This document shows, piece after piece, positions 52,171 to 62,514 of a stretch of 64,000 nucleotides of DNA. The position numbers were made by a program, and so were the translations under genes. The stretch lies in NCBI RefSeq assembly GCF_012689525.1, contig NZ_CP051515.1, forward strand, positions 682,001 through 746,000, written 5' to 3'. Within the stretch, counting starts at the first letter, position 1. Every line of letters begins with the position of its first letter. The stretch is from Paraburkholderia aromaticivorans (GTDB taxonomy: Bacteria; Pseudomonadota; Gammaproteobacteria; Burkholderiales; Burkholderiaceae). The notes below the pieces were generated by a model, which saw nothing but the letters and a program-made list of their open reading frames with translations, was not told the origin of the DNA and made no database searches.

Positions 52171-52509
52171 ATGAATTCGATCATCACACTCGCCCTGGCT
52201 TCGGCCGTACTTGTTACTTCCGCTGCTCAGGCTCAGGGCTTGACACGTGCCGAGGTGAGGCAGCAACTCATCGAGGCGCTGGCCAATGGCTTGCACTACG
52301 TTACTGAGTCGTCCTATCCGGAAGTTCATCCGAGTTTCGCCCACATGGTGAAGGCCAACGCCGCGACACAACCGGCGCAGAGCGGCGAAGGCGGCGTGCC
52401 GGCGGGATCGCATGAATCGGGCGGCGCGCCGCACGGACTCCCGATGCCTGACGGCAATCCGCACTGCGTTGGGCCAGTCAGTTTCTGCAGCACCTATTCA
52501 GGTTCGTAA
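52171..52509 (+). CDS. DUF4148 small secreted protein, copy 3 with Gly/Pro/Cys tail
   Basis: The 112-residue product has a signal peptide (MNSIITLALASAVLVTSAAQAQ), the DUF4148 motif LTRAEVRQQLIEALANGLHY, and SYPEVHP in place of the usual YPA sequence. Unlike its paralogues it has a long tail rich in Gly, Pro and His with two Cys (GNPHCVGPVSFCSTY) that could form a disulfide. I start at ATG 52171 because the signal peptide begins there. It lies 88 bp after copy 2, probably in the same transcript. Confidence 0.75.
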   Translation: MNSIITLALASAVLVTSAAQAQGLTRAEVRQQLIEALANGLHYVTESSYPEVHPSFAHMVKANAATQPAQSGEGGVPAGSHESGGAPHGLPMPDGNPHCVGPVSFCSTYSGS

Positions 52510-52626
52510 TGGTCGCCCTTGAGCACGGCACCGTCGCTGGCGTGGCAGGCGAACCTGCCATGTCCATCCGAGGCAATGCGACGGAGTTCGTCAGCTCTTC
52601 GCGTCAGCCGCTTGCGCAGGCGTGCG

Positions 52627-52886
52627 TCAGAATGTCAGCACAAACGCCGTGCGCACACCGAAATCGCCCGTCGCACCGAATTCGCCATCGTGCTCGTCCA
52701 TGAGCGAGTGGGCCATCGCGGGCCCGAGGCCCGCACCAATGCCGAATCATGGCGCGGTCGGATCGACCCGATAGCAGCACTCGCAAACATGTCCCCGGTA
52801 TTCAGCCGCAATCGCCGGTCCAGTATCAACGACACCTGCTGCCGGTAAAGCGTGTCGTTCGCGCTGTCGCGCACCTGGTCAAGCAT
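52627..52886 (-). pseudogene. Outer-membrane beta-barrel C-terminal fragment
   Basis: On the minus strand, VSLILDRRLRLNTGDMFASAAIG is followed, after a frame change near 52745, by GIGAGLGPAMAHSLMDEHDG. The frame ends FGVRTAFVLTF-stop at 52627. Alternating residues and a terminal Phe are the mark of the last strands of an outer-membrane barrel. The rest of the gene is missing: an in-frame stop lies just upstream. The family of the parent protein is not identifiable. Confidence 0.6.
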
Positions 52887-53129
52887 AAGGCTGCTCCGTC
52901 AGCGTTTTTTTCTTTGCAAATACGCGCCCGCCTTAGATTCAACTTCGACAATCAAATCTTTTCACTTCGATCCCTTTCGTCAGGTTCATTACCTGGCACG
53001 CACACATGACGGATTTATCATTTGGATGTCATGCACGTGTACTTTTTCGTCATTAAATTAGGTAACCGAAGCATTAACCCGCGTCATGTTGTGGACGAAT
53101 GCGTCGTCATTGCGCACCCGACGCATCGA

Positions 53130-53143
53130 GTCAATGCATTGAC
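53130..53143. promoter_or_regulatory. Perfect 14-bp palindrome GTCAATGCATTGAC upstream of the SulP gene
   Basis: The palindrome lies 129 bp before the SulP start, in a 385-bp gap (52887-53271) that is otherwise gene-free and has AT-rich patches around 52910-52970 and 53040-53060. It is a candidate operator; the binding protein is unknown. Confidence 0.4.
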
Positions 53144-53271
53144 CCGCTGCCCGGGCCACCACACAACGTGGAGACGATGGCCGGTCGACCTGCGCTGCTT
53201 CGAGTGCCTGTCTCCCGAAAACCCCGTCGATCTTCATACCTTGTACGAAACGTCTGGATTACACAACCATC

Positions 53272-54822
53272 ATGAATCTACGCGAACAGTTTGTATCGTT
53301 TCCCCGCGATATGTTTGCCGGCACGGTCGTCTTTCTCGTCGCACTTCCGTTGTGTCTCGGCATCGCCAATGCATCCGGCGTCGATCCGTTTGCCGGCCTG
53401 CTTTCCGGAATCATCGGCGGCCTTGTCGTCGCCTTGCTGAGCGGCTCGCATCTGAGCGTCAGCGGTCCCGCGGCCGGGCTCGTGGTGATCGTCGTCGATG
53501 GGATGACGAGGCTCGGCAGCTTTCCCTCGTTTCTGATGGCGGTTCTGCTCGCGGGCGCCATGCAGTTCGGATTCGGCCTGCTCAAAGCGGGTCGCTTTGC
53601 CGCCTACGTGCCGTCTTCCGTCATCAAGGGCATGTTGGCGGCGATCGGCCTGTTGCTCATCATCAAACAGGCGCCGCTCGCGGCGGGCCTGGCCAACGGT
53701 AGCGCGAGCGGCACGACCGGCACGATCGTCACGCCGTTCGGCGCGATGTCCGTGGCTGCATGCGCGATTGCGATCGTATCGCTGGCGATCCTCGCCAGTT
53801 GGGAAACCAGGGCCGCGCGACGCTTCGCCCTCGTGCGCCATGTGCCCGCGCCGCTTGCGGTCGTGTTGTTCGGCATTTCGGTCACGCTGTTGCTCGACTT
53901 TGCCGCTCCCGGGTTCGCGCCGCCGCTCGAGCATCGTGTGTCGCTGCCGTCGTTGGCCTCGTTTGCCGCATTGGACCAAGCGTTCAACTGGCCTGAATTG
54001 ACGCACTTACTGAACCCCGAGGTTTGGCGCCTGGCAATGACGATCGCGATCGTCGCGAGTCTGGAAACGCTGCTCAGTCTCGAAGCCGTCGAGCAAATCG
54101 ATCCGAAGAAACGCCCTGTGCAGCCGGACCGCGAACTCAAGGCACAGGGCATCGGCAACATGGTGGCGGGTGCGATCGGCGGCCTGCCGATCACGTCCGT
54201 GATCGTCCGCAGTTCCGCCAACGTCGAAGCGGGTGCGCAAAGCCGCTGGTCGGCCGTCGTGCACGGCGTGTTGTTGCTCGTGAGCGTCTTCGCGCTGACA
54301 GCGGTGATCAATCTGATTCCGCTCGCGAGTCTCGCCACCATTCTGATCTTCACGGGGCTGAAGCTCGCCAAACCGTCGATGTTCGCGGATGCCGCCAGAC
54401 AAGGCCTTGCGCGTTTCGCACCATTCGTCGTGACGATCTCCGCCGTGCTGCTGACCGACCTGTTGATGGGCATCGTGCTGGGGATCGTGTGCAGCATCGC
54501 GTTCGCCATTCATGCGCACATGCAGCGCCCAATCACGCTGGCGCAGCATGACGACCACTTCCTGCTGATATTCCGCAAGGACGTGTCGTTTCTCGCGAAG
54601 GTCAGCCTCAAGGAACATCTGAAGGCGATCCCTGATGGCGCCACAGTGCTACTCGACGGCAGCCGCGCGGATTTCATCGACCCCGACGTGCGAGAAATGA
54701 TCGATGAATTTCTGGGGAATGTTCCTGCGCGAGGGATTCATGTCGAGTGCCGGCAGTTGGGGCCTATTGTCGAGGAACGCGTCGGATTGCGAGGTATCGG
54801 GGCGTTCTTGCGCAGGCAGTGA
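53272..54822 (+). CDS. SulP-family inorganic anion transporter (sulfate/bicarbonate)
   Basis: The 516-residue protein has about 10-12 transmembrane helices with the SulP pattern (VVFLVALPLCLGIANASG at the start, GPAAGLVVIVV, FAAYVPSSVIKGMLAAIGLLLI, NMVAGAIGGLPITSVIVRSSANVEAG). A C-terminal STAS-like region of about 75 residues follows (FLAKVSLKEHLKAIPDGATVLLDGSRADFIDPDV). It imports sulfate, bicarbonate or a related anion. Although sulfite/sulfate is the end-product of the sulfonate island 7 kb away, it lies in the decayed region and no functional link can be shown. Its stop overlaps the start of the YadA-like pseudogene. Confidence 0.85.
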   Translation: MNLREQFVSFPRDMFAGTVVFLVALPLCLGIANASGVDPFAGLLSGIIGGLVVALLSGSHLSVSGPAAGLVVIVVDGMTRLGSFPSFLMAVLLAGAMQFGFGLLKAGRFAAYVPSSVIKGMLAAIGLLLIIKQAPLAAGLANGSASGTTGTIVTPFGAMSVAACAIAIVSLAILASWETRAARRFALVRHVPAPLAVVLFGISVTLLLDFAAPGFAPPLEHRVSLPSLASFAALDQAFNWPELTHLLNPEVWRLAMTIAIVASLETLLSLEAVEQIDPKKRPVQPDRELKAQGIGNMVAGAIGGLPITSVIVRSSANVEAGAQSRWSAVVHGVLLLVSVFALTAVINLIPLASLATILIFTGLKLAKPSMFADAARQGLARFAPFVVTISAVLLTDLLMGIVLGIVCSIAFAIHAHMQRPITLAQHDDHFLLIFRKDVSFLAKVSLKEHLKAIPDGATVLLDGSRADFIDPDVREMIDEFLGNVPARGIHVECRQLGPIVEERVGLRGIGAFLRRQ

Positions 54823-56216
54823 ATTGCGTATGGCGTTCCCGCGAAGTGGTGAATCGTTGGAAACGCAGCGTCGTCGTTGTTGATGACATCGTGAAACAGC
54901 TGCAACCTTTCGAGGCTTCCTCCACGAATAAAATATCCGCTTTGCGTTCGGATGCGTCACCACGTACAAGGGCGGTTATACCCGAAAGCGTTGTATTTTC
55001 GGGCAAGAAGAGAAGCTGCGGCTCGACGCCGACTGCCTGGAGCATCGCCGCACTCATCGCGTTTCTTGCGGCGCCTTGCGCGCACGCCAGCCGCGTCGCC
55101 CTGTCCAACGACACCACCGACCCAGGTTGTGCGGCGATCTACGATACATACTCCGCAGCAGGCTACTCGGGACCGGAGTGTCAGATTCAGTCGGGCAACG
55201 CGGGTACAGCGGCGTCGGTTGGATTGATTGACGGGCTCAATCTTGTGTCGAACAAGACCGGTCTTTTCGTAACCGGTGGCCTCGAAGTGTTTGGCACGGG
55301 CGTGATCGCGGGGCTTCCGGCCGCATATGTTCACGGCGGATTGAGCCTGTTCAGCAATGGCACGACATCGGGTACCGCCAACAAGCTGATCGGTCTCACT
55401 CCCGCTGCTGTGACCGCCAACAGCACGGATGCCGTCAACGGCGCGCAACTCTACGCGGCCAATCGCTATTTCAAGACCGACGGCCTCAATGACGGCACCG
55501 ACGATGCTGTTGCTAACGCGGCGGGCGATGTCGCAATCGGTCGCAATGCCCAAGCGTTGTACAACAACACCGTCGCCATCGGCGATGGCGCCAGGGCGGA
55601 CTACAACGACAACATGGCCGTGGGCGCGGGCGCCTCGGGTCGTGGTGGTGTTTCGATGGCGGTGGGTACACGTGCTTCGACCGTTTCTACGTCGGGTGCG
55701 AACTATCAGATCGCCTTGGGGGGGACGCCGGACGGCTCGACCGATCCGATCTTCGCGGCACACAGCGACCGGGACACAGAAGCGGCAGAAGCAAGCGGGA
55801 CGCATCCACGGCGGCAGGTGCGAATGCCCAGGCGAGCGCTCACCGGGCAACGGCACTGGGCGCGAGTGCAACGACCACCACGGCCAACTCGGTGGCGCTG
55901 GGGGCGGGCTCTGTCGCCGATCGCGACAACACAGTCTCGGTCGGCTCTGCGGGAGGTGAACGGCAAATCACCCATGTAGCGGTCGGCACCCACACGACGG
56001 ACGCGGTCAATCTGGGTCAACTGGACGCTTCGATCAACCAAGCCAGGCAGTACACCGATCAACGGGTGACGGCGCTCGGCAACACGTTGGGCGCGATATC
56101 AAGCTACGGCGATTGGCGCGACGGCGCGCATCACGCCGAAGATCAAGGTACGCCTGGGCGCGGGTTTCAGTTCGGCGGCCACATCATTCGGCGCAGGTGC
56201 GGCCTACCAGTGGTAA
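54819..56216 (+). pseudogene. YadA-like trimeric autotransporter, disrupted by frameshifts and a stalk/anchor deletion
   Basis: A possible GTG start at 54819 gives NCVWRSREVVNRWK, reminiscent of the extended signal-peptide region, then a hydrophobic segment ending PCAHAS. The passenger contains TANSTDAVNGAQLYA and several YadA-head repeats (DVAIGRNAQAL, NTVAIGDGARA, NMAVGAGAS, SMAVGTRAS). Near 55790 the frame shifts and the repeats continue (TALGASATTT, VALGAGSVADRDNTVSVGS) to AVNLGQLDASINQA. A second shift near 56120 leads to the anchor tail ITPKIKVRLGAGFSSAATS and GAAYQW-stop at 56214-56216. The stalk and most of the anchor are missing. Confidence 0.8.
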
Positions 56217-56232
56217 GGCTCCGAGCAGTGGA

Positions 56233-56481
56233 CTGGGTTTGGATCGGGGCAATCACCATGACAAGGCCGGACATTGTTAGCCGTGACGCCCCGTTGTGCC
56301 GCCGACCCCATCGGCGCTGGCCGCCGAACATGACAGAAATCTCATTTTTCCACCATGTTGGCATGGCGGCAGGACCGTAGCATCGGTCGCACCTCGTCAA
56401 CACGTCACCTCACCATGCTTACCCGCAACCTGGCTGCCGTACTTGCGATCGCTGCGGTGAATCCGGCCTTCGCGCAATCCG
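56233..56481 (+). repeat. Direct repeat copy B: czcC promoter and signal-peptide segment, intact locus
   Basis: This 249-bp segment is the counterpart of 47579-47825. It begins 17 bp after the end of the YadA-like pseudogene, contains the whole leader upstream of czcC and ends inside its signal peptide. It contains the presumed czc promoter. Confidence 0.85.
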
Positions 56482-57722
56482 CTGCGCCGCTGGCGCAAGA
56501 CAATCGACCCTCACCATCGACCGCACAAGCTGAGCCGCCCGAAGGCGCCGCCTTGTCGCTCGATGAGGCGCTCGGCATCGCCGCCGAGAACAACCCGCTG
56601 CTGCGCGGTGCGCGCGCCGATGCCGATGCGTCGCGTGGCACGTTCATGCAGGCAGGCGCCCGCCCCAATCCGCAGATCTCGCTGCTGCAGGAAGGGTTCG
56701 GCCGCATGGAGCGCACGTCGACGGCGCTCGTCAATCAGACCGTCGAACTCGGCGGCAAGCGTCAGGCGCGCCTCGACGTCGCCTCTTATGGGCGCGAAGT
56801 GGCGCTCGCGTCGCTCGATGCGCGCGGCGCGGCCCTGCGGTCGGACGTCATCGCCGCGTTTTACGGATTGCTCGCGGCGCAGCGCCAGTTGCAGGTGGCG
56901 CGTGAGTCGGCCGACATCGCGACGAGATCGGCGGAGCTGGCGGACAAACGCGCGCGGGCGGGCAAGGTGTCGCCGGTCGAGGCGACCAAAGCGCGGGTCG
57001 CCGCGACCGGCGTTCAGATCGAACAGGCCAACGCGGCCTCGCGGCTGACCATTGCCGCGGAAAAGCTCTCGAACGTGACGGGCAGTCCGCTCGTGCGTGG
57101 ACGCCCTGTGGCAGGTGACATCGACAACGTGCCGGCGATCGAACTGCTTGCCGAACTGTTGCCCCAACTGTCCGACGCACCGCTCGCGCGCGCCGCGCAG
57201 GCCGAGACGCTGCGGAGCAACGCCGCGATTGCCGTCGAGCGCGCGAAACGTATCCCCGATATCACGTTCAGCGCGGGCATGAAGCGGGTCGTGACCGGCG
57301 GGGTGCCCGGCAACCAGGCGGTGGTCGGTGTTTCCATTCCGCTTCCGCTGTTCGACACCAACAAGGGTGCGCTGCTCGAATCGGTTCACAAAGCCGAGAA
57401 GGCGAGCGCCGACTTCGAGAGTGAAAAGGCGCGCCTGCAACTCGACTTGATTCAGGCGTACGCCAACTACGAGCGGTCGAGCCTGGAAGCGCGGCGTCTG
57501 AAAACCGATGTCCTGCCGGCCGCGCGCGAGGCGCTCGACGCGATGTCGCGCGGCTACGAGCTCGGCAAATTCAGCTTCCTCGACGTCCTGGATGCGCAGC
57601 GCACGCTGTTTCAGGGCCAGTCGCAGTACGTGCAGGCATTGACCGATGCGCACCTGGCTTACGCCGAGATCGGCCGGCTTGTCGGTGTTCCGCTGCCCGG
57701 CAGCGCGCCCCGTCTACCTTGA
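56415..57722 (+). CDS. czcC: Outer-membrane efflux channel of the CzcC/TolC family
   Basis: The 435-residue protein starts with a signal peptide (MLTRNLAAVLAIAAVNPAFAQS). It has the duplicated outer-membrane-factor repeat: LSLDEALGIAAENNPLLRGARADADASRG in the first half, and helical hairpins ending ELGKFSFLDVLDAQRTLFQGQ in the second. It forms the trimeric exit duct for CzcBA. I take ATG 56415, where the signal peptide begins. Ten bp separate it from czcB. Its promoter and first 22 codons are duplicated at 47579-47825. Confidence 0.88.
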   Translation: MLTRNLAAVLAIAAVNPAFAQSAAPLAQDNRPSPSTAQAEPPEGAALSLDEALGIAAENNPLLRGARADADASRGTFMQAGARPNPQISLLQEGFGRMERTSTALVNQTVELGGKRQARLDVASYGREVALASLDARGAALRSDVIAAFYGLLAAQRQLQVARESADIATRSAELADKRARAGKVSPVEATKARVAATGVQIEQANAASRLTIAAEKLSNVTGSPLVRGRPVAGDIDNVPAIELLAELLPQLSDAPLARAAQAETLRSNAAIAVERAKRIPDITFSAGMKRVVTGGVPGNQAVVGVSIPLPLFDTNKGALLESVHKAEKASADFESEKARLQLDLIQAYANYERSSLEARRLKTDVLPAAREALDAMSRGYELGKFSFLDVLDAQRTLFQGQSQYVQALTDAHLAYAEIGRLVGVPLPGSAPRLP

Positions 57723-57732
57723 AGGACTTCTC

Positions 57733-59208
57733 ATGCTAAGCAGAAAACTCATTGTCGCCACCGCGGTGACCCTCAGCGGCGTGAGCGTCGCGCTCGCCGT
57801 GTTCGCGTTGACGGGGGTGTCGTCGAAAACCGCGGGCGCTTCGGGCGTTGTCGAAACATCGGCAAGCGCGCCGGCTATGACCGGCCAGCATGGCGGCACG
57901 GTTTTCCGACACGGCGCGCTGGCCGTCGAAGTCGTCCTGTCCGAGAAGCCGGGGGACGCGCGCCTCGTCGTCTATCCTTTTGTCGAAGGCAAACCCGCGG
58001 ACAAGGACCTGGCCGTGTCGGGTTCGATCAAGCGCTACGACGGTTCGATACAGCCATTGCGATTCGCGTCGGCAGGTCAAAAGCTGACGTCCGCCGAACC
58101 GATCGCGAAGCCCCACGTCTTCGACGCGTCCATCGACCTCAAGTGGCGTGGGCAATCCGCATCGTTCGTGTTTTCGCGGGCCGATGGGGCAATCGCGCTC
58201 AGCGCGGCGCAAATCGAGGCGGCGCAGATTCGTCTCGACCGCGCCGGTCCCGCGCAGATTCTCACGACGTTCCAGCTTCCCGGTGAGATCAGATTCAATG
58301 AGGATCGGACAGCTCACGTCGTGCCGCGCGTGGCGGGCATCGTCGAGCGAGTCAATGTCTCGATCGGCGAGAAAGTCGCGCAAGGGCAAGTGCTGGCGGT
58401 CATCGCCAGCACCGATCTTGCGGATCGCCGAAGTGAACTGCTGAGCGCGGAGCGCCGGCTCGCCGCCGCGCGAACCTCGTACCAACGCGAAAAGACGCTG
58501 TGGCAGGAGCGTATCTCGGCCGAGCAGGATTATCTCCAGGCGCAGGTCGTGTTGCGCGAAGCCGAGATCGCCACGCAAAATGCCCGCGCGAAGCTCGCCG
58601 CGCTAAATGCGCCGCCATCGGCCGGCGCCTTGAACCGTTACGAACTGCGCGCCCCGTTTGCCGGAACGCTGGTCGAGAAGCACGCGACGCCCGGCGAGGC
58701 GATCGCGGCGGATGCCAAGGTATTCGTGCTCTCCGACCTCTCGTCCGTGTGGGCCGAAATGGCGGTGCCCGCGCAGCGCCTGAACGATGTGCGTGTCGGC
58801 CGCGAAGCGACGGTCAGCGCAACCGCGTTCGACTCGAAGTCGAGCGGTCCGATCGCCTACGTCGGCGCGTTGCTCGGCGAGCAGACCCGCACCGCGCCGG
58901 CGCGTGTGGTGTTGCCGAATCCAGACGGCGCGTGGCGGCCGGGCATGTTCGTCAATGTCTCGGTGGATGCCGGCAAACAAAGCGTGCCGCTCGCGGTGGC
59001 GAGCGACGCGCTGCAGGAGATCGACGGCGCGCCCGCGATCTTCGTGCAGTCGCCCAGGGGTTTTGTCGCTCAGGCCGTCGAGACGGGACGCCGTGACGAC
59101 AAGGTCGTCGAAGTGGTGAAAGGACTTGGGCCAGGTCAACAGTATGCCGCCGCGAACAGCTTCGTCCTCAAGGCCGAACTCGGGAAAGGCAGTGCCGAGG
59201 AAGATTGA
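57733..59208 (+). CDS. czcB: Periplasmic adaptor of a heavy-metal RND efflux pump
   Basis: The 491-residue protein has an N-terminal membrane anchor (LIVATAVTLSGVSVALAVFAL), then an extra beta domain of about 130 residues (HGGTVFRHGALAVEVVLSEKPGDARL). The adaptor core follows: ELPGEIRFNEDRTAHVVPRVAGIVERVNVSIGEKVAQGQVLAVI in outline, then a coiled-coil hairpin around residues 235-290 and the beta-barrel. The layout matches CzcB. It links CzcA and CzcC. The very His-rich N-terminus seen in some CzcB proteins is not present. Confidence 0.87.
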   Translation: MLSRKLIVATAVTLSGVSVALAVFALTGVSSKTAGASGVVETSASAPAMTGQHGGTVFRHGALAVEVVLSEKPGDARLVVYPFVEGKPADKDLAVSGSIKRYDGSIQPLRFASAGQKLTSAEPIAKPHVFDASIDLKWRGQSASFVFSRADGAIALSAAQIEAAQIRLDRAGPAQILTTFQLPGEIRFNEDRTAHVVPRVAGIVERVNVSIGEKVAQGQVLAVIASTDLADRRSELLSAERRLAAARTSYQREKTLWQERISAEQDYLQAQVVLREAEIATQNARAKLAALNAPPSAGALNRYELRAPFAGTLVEKHATPGEAIAADAKVFVLSDLSSVWAEMAVPAQRLNDVRVGREATVSATAFDSKSSGPIAYVGALLGEQTRTAPARVVLPNPDGAWRPGMFVNVSVDAGKQSVPLAVASDALQEIDGAPAIFVQSPRGFVAQAVETGRRDDKVVEVVKGLGPGQQYAAANSFVLKAELGKGSAEED

Positions 59209-59287
59209 CGCCCCGTCGCCATGAAGCTGCCGTGACCTGCCTTTAGCAGACCGCTTTCCCGAGCCCCGGTTTCCAAGGATCCTTCGC

Positions 59288-62200
59288 ATGTTTGAAAGAC
59301 TGATTCGCTTCGCCATCGCGCACCGCTGGCTGGTCATGCTTGCCATTGCCGCCATCGCGGGATGGGGGGTGTACAGCTATCAGAAGCTGCCCATCGACGC
59401 CGTGCCCGACATCACCAACGTTCAGGTGCAGATCAACACCTCGGCGCCGGGCTATTCGCCGCTCGAAGCCGAGCAACGCATCACGTATCCGGTGGAGACC
59501 GCGATGGCCGGTCTCCCCAATCTGGCGCAGACGCGTTCCATCTCCCGCTACGGCCTGTCTCAGGTCACGGTGATCTTCAAGGACGGTACCGACATCTACT
59601 TCGCGCGTCAGCTCGTCAACGAGCGGATTCAGGAAGCCAGGGACAAGCTGCCGCCCGGTGCGACGCCGGCGATGGGCCCGACCTCGACGGGCCTCGGCGA
59701 GATTTACCTGTGGACGGTGGAAGCCGACGCGTCGGCCGTCAAGCCGGACGGCACCCGCTATACGCCCGTGGATCTGCGCGAGCTTCAGGACTGGGTCGTC
59801 AAGCCTCAACTGCGCAACGTGCCGGGTGTCACCGAGGTGAATTCCATCGGCGGCTATGTCAAGGAGTTCCGGGTCGCGCCGAATCCCGCCAAGCTCATGT
59901 CCCACGGCTTGACGCTCGCGGACGTGGTGCGCGCGATCGACCGTAGCAATGCCAACGTCGGCGCGGGCTACATTGAAAAACGCGGCGAGCAATATCTCGT
60001 GCGGGTGCCCGGTCAGGCTCGCTCGGTCGACGACATCGCCAATGTCGTGCTGACCAACGTGGGCGGCGTGCCGGTTCGCATCAAGGACGTCGGACAGGTG
60101 GATATCGGCCGTGAATTGCGCACGGGCGCCGCGACGTCGAACGGCGAAGAGGTCGTGCTCGGCACCGTGTTCATGCTGATCGGAGAGAACAGCCGCACCG
60201 TCGCCAAGGCGGTCTCCGTCAAGATGGAGGACGTCAACCGCAGCTTGCCGCCAGGCGTGCGCGCGATTCCCGCGTACGACCGCACCGTGTTGGTTGAAAA
60301 GGCCGTGCAGACGGTCAAGAAGAACCTGCTCGAAGGCGCGGTGCTCGTGATCGTCGTGCTGTTCCTCTTTCTCGGCAACCTGCGCGCGGCGCTGATCACG
60401 GCGCTCGTCATTCCGCTGTCGATGCTGATGACCTTCACCGGCATGGTCAATGCGAAAGTGAGCGCGAACCTCATGAGTCTGGGCGCGCTCGACTTCGGGA
60501 TCATCGTCGACGGCGCGGTCGTGATTGTCGAAAACTGCGTCAGGCGCCTGGCTCACGCGCAGACGCTCGCCGGCCGGCCGCTGAGCCGCGAGGAGCGTTT
60601 CGCCGAAGTCTTCGGCGCGTCGCAGGAGGCGCGGCGCGCGCTGATATTCGGTCAACTGATCATCATGGTGGTCTATCTGCCGATCTTCGCGCTCACCGGC
60701 GTCGAGGCAAAGATGTTTCACCCGATGGCCGTGACGGTCGTGATGGCGCTGGCTGCCGCGATGCTGTTGACGGTCACCTTCATCCCCGCCGCGGTGGCGC
60801 TGTTTATCGGCAAGCGCGTCGAAGAAAAGGAAAACCGTTTGATGGGTTGGGCGAGGCGAGCCTATGAACCGCTGCTCACCGTTTTCATGACGCGCCCGAA
60901 ACGCGTGTTCGCCGGCGCGGCCCTGATCGTCACGCTGAGTATCGGCCTGGCGGCGCGCCTGGGCAGCGAGTTCGTCCCGAGTCTGAACGAGGGCGACCTG
61001 GCCGTCGCCGCATTGCGCATTCCGGGTACGAGTCTGTCCCAATCGGTCAGCATGCAAAAGTCCATTGAGAAAACATTGAAGCAACGGTTCCCGGAAATCG
61101 AGCGCGTTTTTGCCCGTACGGGGACGGCGGAAATCGCGGCGGATCCGATGCCGCCCAACCTGTCCGACGGCTACATCATGCTCAAGCCGACGGACCAATG
61201 GCCGGACCCGAACAAGTCGCGCGACACTCTCGTTGCGGAAATCGAAGCCGTTCTTGCGGAATTGCCGGGAAATAGTTACGAATTTTCCCAACCGATTCAA
61301 CTCCGTTTCAACGAATTGATCTCTGGCGTGCGCAGCGATGTCGCAGTGAAACTCTTCGGCGACGACATGACGGTGCTCAGCGACACGGGCGAGAAGATCG
61401 CGGCGGCCTTACAGAAAGTGCCGGGCGCTGCGGAGGTCAAGGTGGAACAAACCAGCGGCTTGCCGGTTCTCACCATCAACGTGGACCGGGACAAGCTGGC
61501 GCGCTATGGCGTCACGGTAGGCGACATTCAGGACACGGTTGCGGCCGCGGTCGGCGGCCAGAAAACCGGCACGCTGTTTCAGGGCGACCGGCGTTTCGAT
61601 ATCGTCGTGCGCTTGCCGGACGAACTTCGCTCGGACATCGAAGCGATCAAGCACTTGCCGATTGCGTTGCCGTTTGCCGCGGCGGTGGGCGGCAGCGTGC
61701 CGCTCGCGCAGGCGCCTTACGTGCCGCTCGCCGAACTGGCCACGGTTGACGTCGCTCCTGGTCCCAACCAGATCAGCCGTGAAGATGGCAAGCGGCGCGT
61801 GGTGGTGAGCGCGAATGTCCGTGGGCGCGATGTCGGCTCGTTCGTGGCGGACGCGCGCGAGCAGATCCGCCAGGACGTGCAGGTGCCCTCCGGTTACTGG
61901 TTGTCGTGGGGCGGACAGTTCGAGCAGTTGCAAAGCGCGAGCGAGCGCCTGAAGCTGGTCGTGCCGCTTTCGCTTTTCATGGTGTTTGTCCTGCTGTTCA
62001 TTATGTTTAATAATGCTAAGGATGGTTTGCTGGTTTTCACGGGCATTCCATTCGCTTTGAGCGGCGGCGTGCTGTCGCTCTGGTTGAGGGGTATTCCGCT
62101 TTCCATCACCGCGGCCGTGGGGTTCATCGCGCTGTCGGGCGTTGCAGTGCTCAACGGACTCGTCATGATTTCCTTCATCCGAAATCTGCGCGATGAAGGC

Positions 62201-62509
62201 ACGGCGCTGGACGCGGCCGTCCGCGAGGGCGCCTTGACACGGCTGCGGCCCGTGCTAATGACGGCACTCGTCGCGTCGCTCGGCTTTTTGCCGATGGCGT
62301 TCGCAACCGGCACGGGCTCGGAAGTGCAGCGTCCGCTGGCAACGGTGGTCATCGGCGGAATTCTGTCGTCCACGGCGTTGACATTGCTGGTCTTGCCCGT
62401 GCTGTACCGGGCCGCTCATTCGTCGTCATGGCGCGCTGCTGCATCGAGCTGGCTGGGGAAAGCGTCGCCCGGCCAGTTGCTGCGCCGGTTGGGTATTTTT
62501 TCGAGGTAG
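59288..62509 (+). CDS. czcA: Heavy-metal RND efflux pump, CzcA type
   Basis: The 1073-residue inner-membrane antiporter has 12 helices and two large periplasmic loops. The proton-relay motif in helix 4 reads [16 protein letters not shown] (near residue 400); the DFG-DGA-VEN pattern is that of divalent Zn/Co/Cd pumps rather than the Cu/Ag CusA type. The start [24 protein letters not shown] and the loop [33 protein letters not shown] are canonical for the HME family. It pumps Zn2+/Co2+/Cd2+ out with CzcB and CzcC. An 80-bp gap separates it from czcB. Confidence 0.92.
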   Translation: MFERLIRFAIAHRWLVMLAIAAIAGWGVYSYQKLPIDAVPDITNVQVQINTSAPGYSPLEAEQRITYPVETAMAGLPNLAQTRSISRYGLSQVTVIFKDGTDIYFARQLVNERIQEARDKLPPGATPAMGPTSTGLGEIYLWTVEADASAVKPDGTRYTPVDLRELQDWVVKPQLRNVPGVTEVNSIGGYVKEFRVAPNPAKLMSHGLTLADVVRAIDRSNANVGAGYIEKRGEQYLVRVPGQARSVDDIANVVLTNVGGVPVRIKDVGQVDIGRELRTGAATSNGEEVVLGTVFMLIGENSRTVAKAVSVKMEDVNRSLPPGVRAIPAYDRTVLVEKAVQTVKKNLLEGAVLVIVVLFLFLGNLRAALITALVIPLSMLMTFTGMVNAKVSANLMSLGALDFGIIVDGAVVIVENCVRRLAHAQTLAGRPLSREERFAEVFGASQEARRALIFGQLIIMVVYLPIFALTGVEAKMFHPMAVTVVMALAAAMLLTVTFIPAAVALFIGKRVEEKENRLMGWARRAYEPLLTVFMTRPKRVFAGAALIVTLSIGLAARLGSEFVPSLNEGDLAVAALRIPGTSLSQSVSMQKSIEKTLKQRFPEIERVFARTGTAEIAADPMPPNLSDGYIMLKPTDQWPDPNKSRDTLVAEIEAVLAELPGNSYEFSQPIQLRFNELISGVRSDVAVKLFGDDMTVLSDTGEKIAAALQKVPGAAEVKVEQTSGLPVLTINVDRDKLARYGVTVGDIQDTVAAAVGGQKTGTLFQGDRRFDIVVRLPDELRSDIEAIKHLPIALPFAAAVGGSVPLAQAPYVPLAELATVDVAPGPNQISREDGKRRVVVSANVRGRDVGSFVADAREQIRQDVQVPSGYWLSWGGQFEQLQSASERLKLVVPLSLFMVFVLLFIMFNNAKDGLLVFTGIPFALSGGVLSLWLRGIPLSITAAVGFIALSGVAVLNGLVMISFIRNLRDEGTALDAAVREGALTRLRPVLMTALVASLGFLPMAFATGTGSEVQRPLATVVIGGILSSTALTLLVLPVLYRAAHSSSWRAAASSWLGKASPGQLLRRLGIFSR

Positions 62510-62514
62510 TGGGA

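Noticed and set aside
59243..61300. A 685-residue minus-strand open frame opposite czcA
   Set aside because: Composition (His/Arg/Asp-rich) and lack of motifs mark it as a shadow of czcA. The same applies to the 622-residue frame opposite xsc (27386-29254) and several others.
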